Shown: positions 56,072-64,000 of the stretch, in pieces
How the letters are laid out: every line of letters begins with the position of its first letter
How positions within the stretch are numbered: position 1 is the first letter of the stretch
Assembly: GCA_000149265.1 (NCBI GenBank)
Contig: CH002795.1
Location: 53,259-117,258 of the forward strand
Direction: 5' to 3'
DNA: 64,000 nucleotides
From: Ciona savignyi
Taxonomy: Eukaryota > Chordata > Ascidiacea > Phlebobranchia > Cionidae
Program-made: the position numbers and the translations under genes
The notes under the pieces: generated by a model
Seen by the model: only the letters and a program-made list of their open reading frames with translations
What the model was told of the DNA's origin: nothing
The model's database searches: none

Positions 56072-59000
56072 TTAGTTGTGAAACTTGCGGGGGATCCTAA
56101 TGTCTTGGATGGTTCGTCGGTTAATACCAGCGCGCTTTGGCAATGGTGGAAGCATTTTCTTTTGCATTTGCCCACTGTGAAATTAATCTTTATTGCATAG
56201 AGGAATAGACCAACAAACCAATTAGCTTGGTGGGGAAAATGCTTTACCTTTCAGTCTAAAGGTAGTGGTATCAAAACTAGCAGTTAGTTAAAGCTATGCA
56301 CTACAGACATAACACAATAAATTGATAGGTTAAACTAAAAAAGATAGAAATCCCTTAAACTTATGCAACACACTGCGACAGATAATCTGACAATGATTTA
56401 ATAACGCGCCTGGCTTTTTTTTTCATTTATACTATGTACTAAGTATGAGTATCATTACATTTAACCATATAAACAGGTTTAGTTTTCAGTGATGAAGTCT
56501 ACATCTCATTTAATTGGGTGTTGGCACCCAGTGAAAAGTAACGAGATGTTTATACTCTATTTTCATTGTGGTAACTTCAGCAACCATTTTGTTTTAGCTT
56601 AGAGCAGCATAGATCATATTTATCTCAGTTAAATGAGAGAAGTAATTGTCAGATCAACCTGCCTTTGAGTACCCATCTATAACTCACTGGTTTTAGGCAA
56701 TGTCTGCAAAAGCTGGAAATTTCCAGCTTTTACCAGTAAAGATATCAATCGAACCAATCATCTCCTTATACAAATGACCTTACCTGCCATCTTTCACGAC
56801 TTGTTGTTTCGCCTTGAGCCTCAAATAGGAATCCAATCTGAACTCTGCATCAGCAAGCTCAGTGAGGTATTTCTTCCTTCCTTCACTTGCTTTGTACAAT
56901 GCCTTCGATTCCTTTGACAGGGAAAGAGTAAAAACTAACAATGAACAAAGTAGTATTAGTTACTTTTACAGATTAATAAAAAACTTAAATACTTGGGGTA
57001 GGGTATTCATGGTTTTCCCATTAATGGAAAATGTTGGAATTAGATGGGTAATCGTCAATAGCCTTGTGTTTACCATCGGGTTACTGTAGCTATGGCAGTA
57101 TAGAGTGTATGAATAAGACAAACCATTAGTTAATATTATATAATAAAGAAAAGGAGTTAAAACCAAATTAAGCATAGTTTACATTTTTATAAAAGTTCCA
57201 CTGGTGATTTCCCATGTGATAACAATGCTGTGTTTTCCTATTTAAAAATGAATACTGTAGGCTACCACACAAAAGTAGTTAATTATAGAAGAAACAGATC
57301 GTCATTTATCATTTAAGTTCTGCAGTTAACGGATAGCACTGAGGCAAAAAGAACAGTGATACAGAATTTGTTTGCTTATGTTATACTCGCAATTTCTGTG
57401 TCCGTGTAATATTTATTTTGTGTCTGTGTAATATTAGTGAGTCGGGCAACATTTAAAACTGAACCAACAGTTGAAATACAAACAAAATTGACTTAATAAT
57501 ACTTTGCGCAAACAATGGCCGAACCTGGTCAAGTCTCCACTCTAAATCTCGAAGTTGGTTTTGTAAAGTCGAACGTTCTCTTTCCATCTGCTTCACTAAG
57601 CCTTTTAAACCACTCTGGATAATTTAGAATTTCATTGTACGGTGATCCATTATCAGTAGATGGATATGATATTTAAGTAAATTATCATAAAATATCAACT
57701 GTGGGTAGAAAAACTCAGGCTCAATATCACATGGGTAACTGTCAAGTTACCTCTTGCCCAACTTTGTGTAACCAGACTCTGGTTAATGGAGCTATTGCAC
57801 TGTGTTGTGTATGATTAAGACACTGATTTAGTACAACATGTTAATCTACTTGGTGCATGCAATGTCCACTAAGTGCCTTGAAAATATTACAAATCTGTGT
57901 TACTTTCTAAAAGTTCCACCAGTAAACACTAATTTGTCATTTTCCCGCTATAAGCATGGAAACCATATAAACCTCAGAAAGATCATTCATATTTTTAACG
58001 GAGACAGGGACAGCTTCCTTTCTGTTCTTGCCAGTTGTCTTGTGCTCCGGTTTCAATCTTTCTCTCAAATCCTTGATTTGCAATTGAAGCTGTGAATTCA
58101 TTTCCTGCTGGGTTTCATACCTGGAATCACATTGGAGGATTGAGCTCATGAATGATGGTGTACAACATTGAGATATTTTGCCAATTATTTGGGTTTCATG
58201 GCCGTGTCCATATATATATAAAAAATTTAATTTCTCCAGGACTTGATATAATAACTGCAAATTTTTCCTCTTGCTTTTTTCTAAATTTTATGGGTTTAAT
58301 TCTTTGATTATTATTTTTTTTAAAAGAAAAACAAATAAACTATACGAATGTATTTGTACCATATATTTGTGTGATTAAAGACAACTAAATCAGCATACAA
58401 ATAAAAACTGATTAAATAATAATATGGCAGATAAGATACAAAGATAGTTATGTTTAGTTTTATAAATGGGAAAACAAAAGGGGTCGTTATCTCACAGACA
58501 ACTACCTTTCAACCACCATCAGGTTATCACAGTGTGCTGTGTACAATAAACACATAGACTAATATTACATAAAAGGAAATAAGAAAAACACATAATCTGG
58601 AGATTTCCAAACCTGGTCTTCCATTCACCCCCCTCATTATCAACTTGTTGATATTTCTTCTCCAGGTCTTCCACAGTGGCTTGTAGACCGCCCAGTGACT
58701 GGTCTAGCATTTTCCTGCATGGAATATATCACTAGTGGGGCAAAACAACTTTTGCATGAAAATATTTATGTGAGTGCAATTCCGAAAGAAACTGTACTAG
58801 ACTTGTATAACGTAGAATACTTATATTCCAAAATCGCATTTTAGATTGTAGAATTTTGAATCTTAATCAATAAGCAAGGACTATGATATGATTATGACAT
58901 CAAACTATGCCAGATGTTGCTGCAAAATATATTTCTGGGGTTGATGTCATAATAACATGGTGTATTGAATGCCTTGCATTGCATTAAAAGTAGCTACAAG

Positions 59001-59548
59001 TAATCAATATGTATTTTGCATTTGGGTTAATGCGTTGCCTTTCACATGGGTTAATGCGTTGCCTTTCAGCCGAAGGGTTTGAGGGTCGAAACTCGATTCT
59101 AGCTCTTTACGAAGCACTTTACAGACACTAACTAAGCCCAGTGGAATAATTGGTTCAACCAAATTAAAAAATTGTCTTAATCTTACGATAGTGGGTGCGA
59201 GGTGATTACTCATGTGTTTCCTTTGCATTTTTCCATCCAGAGGGATAAACATAAATATCTTATCCTAATACCTATTAAAAATTCGTGTGCAAAACACGAA
59301 AAACTGCAAAAGCTTTGTAGTGTGACAAAGTTGATCTTAAAAAAATTGATGTGGGTTTGCAAGGGTGCCAAAAATACTAATCTATTTAGTATGGTTCCGT
59401 ATGCTTAAAACATTTGGGAATCATTGGGTTATATACAGAGTAGGTGTATAATGTAGGTTATATTCCAAACTACTAACTTCATTTGTCGTTCATGTTCTAA
59501 TTCAGCTTCTATTTCCTCGATTGTATAATCCTCCATGCCACGTTCCAT
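56072..59548 (-). CDS. CCDC169-like coiled-coil protein
   Basis: Six exons with matching phases: 59478-59548, 58613-58714, 57973-58120, 57525-57614, 56784-56911 and 56072-56174, about 213 residues. The start at 59548 gives MERGMEDYTIEEIEAELEHE. The protein is mostly heptad-rich coiled coil: LGGLQATVEDLEKKYQQVD, then EWKTRYETQQEMNSQLQLQI, then LKGLVKQMERERSTLQNQLR, ending LEWRLDQESKALYKASEGRK. The run EWKTRYETQ and the RLDQESKA(L/Y)YKA block match my memory of vertebrate CCDC169 in order and spacing. The tail is basic and proline-rich (KKMLPPLPKRAG). No enzymatic residues; function unknown, probably structural. CCDC169 identity should be confirmed by search. SINE fragments sit in its introns. 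Confidence 0.72.
57700..57890 (-). mobile_element. SINE fragment in CCDC169-like intron 3
   Basis: tcacatgggtaactgtcaag, gctattgcactgtgttgtgt and caatgtccactaagtgcctt match the SINE body in reverse. Other pieces of the family lie in this gene at 56245-56410 (plus), 57000-57110 (minus) and 58450-58560 (minus). Confidence 0.6.
59023..59272 (+). mobile_element. SINE with duplicated head in CCDC169-like intron 1
   Basis: The head motif gggttaatgcgttgcctttc is present twice in tandem (59023-59066), followed by body (aagcactttacagacactaa, cccagtggaataattggttc) and tail (gataaacataaatatcttat). Confidence 0.75.
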
Positions 59549-60097
59549 CTTTTATCGCAATATATTTTGTACCTTACACCACTACCAACTACCTTCGTCT
59601 GAAAGGAAAAACAGGAACATCTGAACACGGAATTGTTTCATATAATCACTTCAGTGTACAAATCCTTTTTGACATTATTACACTTCTATTCAGAATAAAT
59701 TCATTACACAGTATAAGGTTTTTGTTTTTGAATTTTAACATTTTAAACAAAACAATAGTTTTTTCTCAAAACTTACTTTTAAATGTTTTTAAAACAAAAT
59801 AATTTGAATATTTAACAAGATAAATATTAAGTAGACCTGTATCAAGTTTAATATTAATTGGACTTAGTTGCTATTATCAAGATTAATATTAAATATGCAC
59901 TTAGTTACAATTATCACCAGTGTAAATTCAACATAAACAAACTTCGCATTCAGCCATACATAACACTGGTTTATTATATATCTCATTAATCGATAGCTCA
60001 AGTCTTTCAGTACTCGCATGTACAGTTTGACACCCACGCTTCGAAATTCCCGTCTTAATTAAAAGCAAACATTGACTTTTCGGTAAACTTTGTAGAA
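59549..60097. other. Spacer between PCMT1 and CCDC169-like gene
   Basis: 0.55 kb. On the minus strand an AATAAA at 59970-59975 lies about 125 bases after the PCMT1 stop. The remainder is AT-rich and would hold the CCDC169-like promoter. No other feature seen. Confidence 0.5.
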
Positions 60098-61373
60098 TCA
60101 TCCCGGCCACTGCTTTCGTTTATCAGTAAGCGGTATGTACACCACTTTCATCAGCTCTCTCTTGGTGAGTTGGCCTTCACTGTTTTTATCCCACTGCTCA
60201 AACGTTTGCGTGGTCCCGGGTTCACCCACAGGTAAAATAAGCCTGCCCCCTTTTTTTAGTTGATCAAGTAATGGCTTGGGAACCTGGGCAGCAGCAGCTC
60301 CAACGTGAATCACATCGTAAAGTTCCGTCAACCTGTTCTCAGGGTCGTAACCGAGCCTTCCATCACCCTGTTTCAATGTAACACGACCGGAAGTTAGTAA
60401 AGTCGGGTCATCACGTTTTATGTTTTCAATGGATTTGTTGAGAAGTTCTGGGATATGTTCAACACCAAATGCACGGCCATTTTCACCCATCATTCTCGCA
60501 AAGCATGAAGTTAAATACCTGTAATACATCCAAAGATAAATCTGACAATTACAAATTTAAGGTTATTTGCAATTTACTAAACTAAACTTGAACTAAACTA
60601 AAGAAATGAATAAACTAAACTAATTTTATATAAATATTTATATTCATACATCCTCTAGCAATTATTCATGCCCTGATGCAACAAAAAATTAAGATGTTTA
60701 TGGTTTTTCCTTGTTAATGGAAAACGCAAAGGACAGTCTCACATGGGAAATCGTCAGATTATCTGGCGACTACTGATGTGTTACCAGAATGTTTCTTTAG
60801 TTTTAGTTTAATCCAAATCAGAACATAATATACAAATCTACCATTCATCGAACATATTTATTTATTATACCAGTTGGCACGGCAACAAAATAAAAATAAT
60901 TCAACTGAAGTTTAACAAGGAGATACCAAGAAACCATGTGGTTATCAAAGCAGGTGCCACCTTAAAATAAATGCAAATTAAAATATGAAACTAAGAAAAA
61001 GCACTATGGAAATCTTGTGCAAAAACTCCTACCCACTCCCGGATCCAACATCAAGTGCAGATGGATTTTCACACCCTGTTAGTTGATCATGCAGAGCTTC
61101 CAAGGCAGCTGCATGCATGTGGGGAGCACTAATCGTCGCTTGGTATCCGATGCCTTGTGGTGTGTCATTGTATGGGTTGCTTGCTGCATAAAATTTCCGA
61201 TCCGTCAACTTCATGGCCTCGTGCACAGCTTCATGCTTTATAATCCCGTTTTTGCGGAGGTTGTTGACTAAATCCAAATTGCTTTTGCCATGCGACCTCC
61301 AAGCCATAATCACACCAACACAAACGCACACAAATGCAATAAATAAACTCCTACCGTGGAAGAAAAGCGCCAT
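60098..61373 (-). CDS. PCMT1: PCMT1, protein-L-isoaspartate O-methyltransferase
   Basis: Two exons: 61033-61373 and 60098-60518, about 253 residues. Uses S-adenosylmethionine to methylate isoaspartyl residues in aged proteins, starting their repair. Family motifs in order: [29 protein letters not shown] with the catalytic-loop serine, ALDVGSGSG (SAM motif I, split by the intron), [57 protein letters not shown]. The protein ends PG after KQW, without an RDEL-type ER signal. The first ATG adds a hydrophobic 22-residue lead ([13 protein letters not shown]) before MAWRSHGKS; the second ATG gives the usual cytosolic start, so both a membrane-anchored and a cytosolic form are possible. A longer hydrophobic N-terminus also occurs in a vertebrate isoform. 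Confidence 0.93.
60519..61032 (-). other. PCMT1 intron
   Basis: 514 bp. A tail-side SINE fragment (minus) is visible near 60700-60800: gtttttccttgttaatggaa, aaatcgtcagattatctggc. Otherwise AT-rich. Confidence 0.5.
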
Positions 61374-61730
61374 ATTTAATCCTGTTTAATGTTACAGGTA
61401 AAATAATAAAAATACACACCGAAATTTTTAGGTATTAGGCTTGTACATGTTATTACTATATTACTATATAGCTGTTGCCCGTTGAGCTTTACTTACAGTT
61501 ACAGAATTGGGTAAAGAGAAAAACTAAATGGAAGGAAAGGACAAAAGGTGGAAAATATATAATATATATATATTACTGCCATTTGATTGAAACTATAAAT
61601 TCCACTTCGTTAAAGTGTTGTTTTGGTTGCTAAATATTTAAAAACGGGGCTAGTATACGATGCTCCGTACAGCTCAGATTGAAGCGAAGAAACGAGAGAG
61701 AGAAAAAAGGCAATGACGTTTCGGGGTTTT
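61374..61730. other. PCMT1 upstream region
   Basis: About 360 bp between the PCMT1 start and the satellite edge. A short TA-rich microsatellite (ataatatatatatatt) lies near 61559-61575. The gene's promoter must be here or inside the satellite. Confidence 0.45.
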
Positions 61731-64000
61731 ACCTTTTATGATAAACCACTACCCAGCAGTATCGGAGCTCATATAAAACGCTATAAATCCGCTTGTAGTT
61801 GAGCTAATTACAAAATTTTTGCACCATTGGAAAGAAGAAGAAACCTGCTACACGACCATTCACAAAGCAAACCTCCATACTCATCATGCTTTGTGTATTA
61901 CCCTTCCAAATATAACCTAAAAGCGATCGTATAATAAACCATTTAAATGCACGAATATAGTATTTATTTTTACATTGAATTAAGCAGGCTTTATCCAGCT
62001 ATGTCATATCCAAAAACTAAGTCTTAATCTCCTTTTTTTTTCGCAATAGAGCTTTTTACGCACACCCTCCTTTTGACGGTTTTCGAAAGAAATCGCCAAC
62101 CCATTGTTTCGCGAACCTTATGTACTATCCCCCACGTGTATAAAACTACATAACTTGACTTGTAGTGGGTCTACATACACAATCTTGGTATCATTGGAAA
62201 GGGGAAGAATCTTGCTATACGATTATCTACAAAGTAAACATTTAAATTAATCATTCGCTTAGTAATACACCTCTCAATATGACCAAAAAGCGATCGTGTA
62301 ACTAACTACTTAAATAAAGGAAAATATACTTATTTTTTATATTGAAATAAAGATAATTTATTCATTTATAACATATTTCAAATTTAAGTCTTAATCTCCT
62401 TTACTTTTCGCAATAGAGCTGTTTACGCACACCCTCCTTTTGACGGTTTTCGAAAGTAATCGCCAACCCATTGTTTCGCGAACCTTATGTACTCTCCCCC
62501 ACGAGTATAAAACTACATAACTTGACATGTACTGGGTCTACAAACACAATCTTGGTATCATTGGAAAGAAGAAGAATCCTGCTATACGGCTATCTACAAA
62601 GTAAACATTTAAATTAATCATTCGCTTAGTAATACACCTCTCAATATGACCAAAAAGCGATCGTGTAACTAACTACTTAAATAAAGGAAAATATACTTAT
62701 TTTTTATATTGAAATAAAGATAATTTATTCATTTATAACATATTCCAAATTTAAGTCTTAATCTCGTTTACTTTTCGCAATAGAGCTGTTTACGCACACC
62801 CTCCTTTTGACGGTTTTCGAAAGTAATCGCCAACCCATTGTTTCGCGAACCTTATGTACTCTCCCCCGCGAGTATAAAACTACATAACTTGACATGTAGT
62901 GGGTCTACAAACACAATCTTGGTATCATTGGAAAGAAGAAGAATCCTGCTATACGACTATCTACAAAGTAAACCTTTAAATTAATCATTTGCTTAGTAAT
63001 ACACCTCTCAATATGACCAAAAAGCGATCGTGTAACTAACTACTTAAATAAAGGAAAATATATTAATTTTTTATATTAAATTAAACATAATTTATCCAGC
63101 TATAACATATCCAAAACTAAGTTTTAATCTCCTTTACTTTTCGCAATAGAGCCGTTTACGCACACCCTCCTTTTGACGGTTTTCGAAAGAAATCGCCAAC
63201 CCATTGTTTCGCGAACCTTGTGTACTCTTCCCCACGTGTATAAAACTACATAACTTGACTTGTAGTGGGTCTACATACACAATCTTGGTATCATTGGAAA
63301 GGGGAAGAATCTTGCTACACGACCATCTACAAAATAAACAGTTTAAATAATCATATGCAGAGTAGTGCCCCTTCAAATATGACCAAAAAGCGATCGTGTA
63401 ACTAACTACTTAAATAAAGGAAAATATATTTATTTTTTATATTAAATTAAACATAATTTATCCAGCTATAACATGTCCAAAAACTAAGTTTTAATCTCCT
63501 TTATTTTTCGCAATAGAGCCGTTTACGCACACCCTCCTTTTGACGGTTTTCGAAAGAAATCGCCAACCCATTGTTTCGCGAACCTTGTGTACTCTCCCCC
63601 GCGAGTATAAAACTACATAACTTGACATGTACTGGGTCTACAAACACAATCTTGGTATCATTGGAAAGAAGAAGAATCCTGCTATACGACTATCTACAAA
63701 GTAAACATTTAAATTAATCATTCGCTTAGTAATACACCTTTCAATATGACCAAAAAGCGATCGTGTAACTAACTACTTAAATAAAGGAAAATATACTTAT
63801 TTTTTATATTGAAATAAAGATAATTTATTCATTTATAACATATTCCAAATTTAAGTCTTAATCTCCTTTACTTTTCGCAATAGAGCTGTTTACGCACACC
63901 CTCCTTTTGACGGTTTTCGAAAGAAATCGCCAACCCATTGTTTCGAGAACCTTGTGTACTCTCCCCCACGTGTATAAAACTACATAACTTGACTGTAGTG
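61730..64000. repeat. Tandem satellite, 366-367 bp unit, runs off the window
   Basis: The anchor aaaaagcgatcgtgtaacta recurs about every 367 bp: 62284, 62651, 63018, 63384 and 63751, with a degraded first copy at about 61918. Each unit holds cacaccctccttttgacggt, tttcgcgaacctt, gtataaaactacataacttg and cttggtatcattggaaag. Units 2-6 are highly similar; the first is much diverged, marking the array edge. The ORF at 63134-63376 is an artefact. Units alternate between variants such as catgtactgggtct and cttgtagtgggtct, hinting at a higher-order pattern. Confidence 0.95.

Noticed and set aside
63134-63376. 80-codon minus ORF in the satellite
   Set aside because: Recurs only as a function of satellite unit sequence; other units break it.

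Overview
The window is AT-rich, intron-rich animal DNA. Gene content and style point to a solitary tunicate, most likely a Ciona species: a single MyoD-type bHLH gene with a very long N-terminal half, many 50-800 bp introns, compact gene spacing, and tRNA-derived short repeats scattered through introns. I cannot tell C. intestinalis from C. savignyi by eye. There is one 100-base run of N (52169-52268), so this is draft assembly. No rRNA, canonical tRNA, CRISPR, retroviral or Polinton-like sequence was recognised.

Layout. 165-3948 (+): 3' half of a flavin-containing monooxygenase, entering from the left edge. 4763-7675 (-): eight-exon type I membrane protein with a laminin-G-like jellyroll, a short Thr/Ser stalk repeat and one transmembrane helix. 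11811-13231 (+): small secreted protein with an acidic octapeptide repeat, followed by a hAT-type MITE (13427-13913). 14444-14860 (+): weak unassigned exon cluster. 15265-16766 (-): P-loop sulfotransferase-like gene. 19005-25474 (+): RING-CH ubiquitin ligase of the MARCHF7/10 type, with a 333-bp satellite in one intron. 28198-32656 (-): MRF, the single tunicate MyoD-family gene. I reconstruct it as three exons, the last carrying the C-terminal helix III motif. 37.5-38.2 kb: two short inverted-repeat elements. 38556-41938 (+): DNAAF6/PIH1D3. 42754-50452 (+): GATB, complete in 12 exons. 51795-55659 (+): NDUFC2-like complex I subunit whose first intron holds the assembly gap. 56072-59548 (-): CCDC169-like coiled-coil protein. 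60098-61373 (-): PCMT1. About 61.73 kb to the window end: tandem 366-367 bp satellite.

The genes do not form one pathway. GATB and NDUFC2 are both mitochondrial, DNAAF6 serves cilia and MRF serves muscle. The most useful results are exon-level gene models with consistent splice phases, above all the hidden two C-terminal exons of MRF. Next come the secreted repeat protein whose coding repeat is also an array of CRE palindromes, the stalked LamG receptor-like protein, the mobile-element boundaries, and the single-base anomalies in the FMO and sulfotransferase genes. All gene models come from reading the sequence; none has transcript support here.
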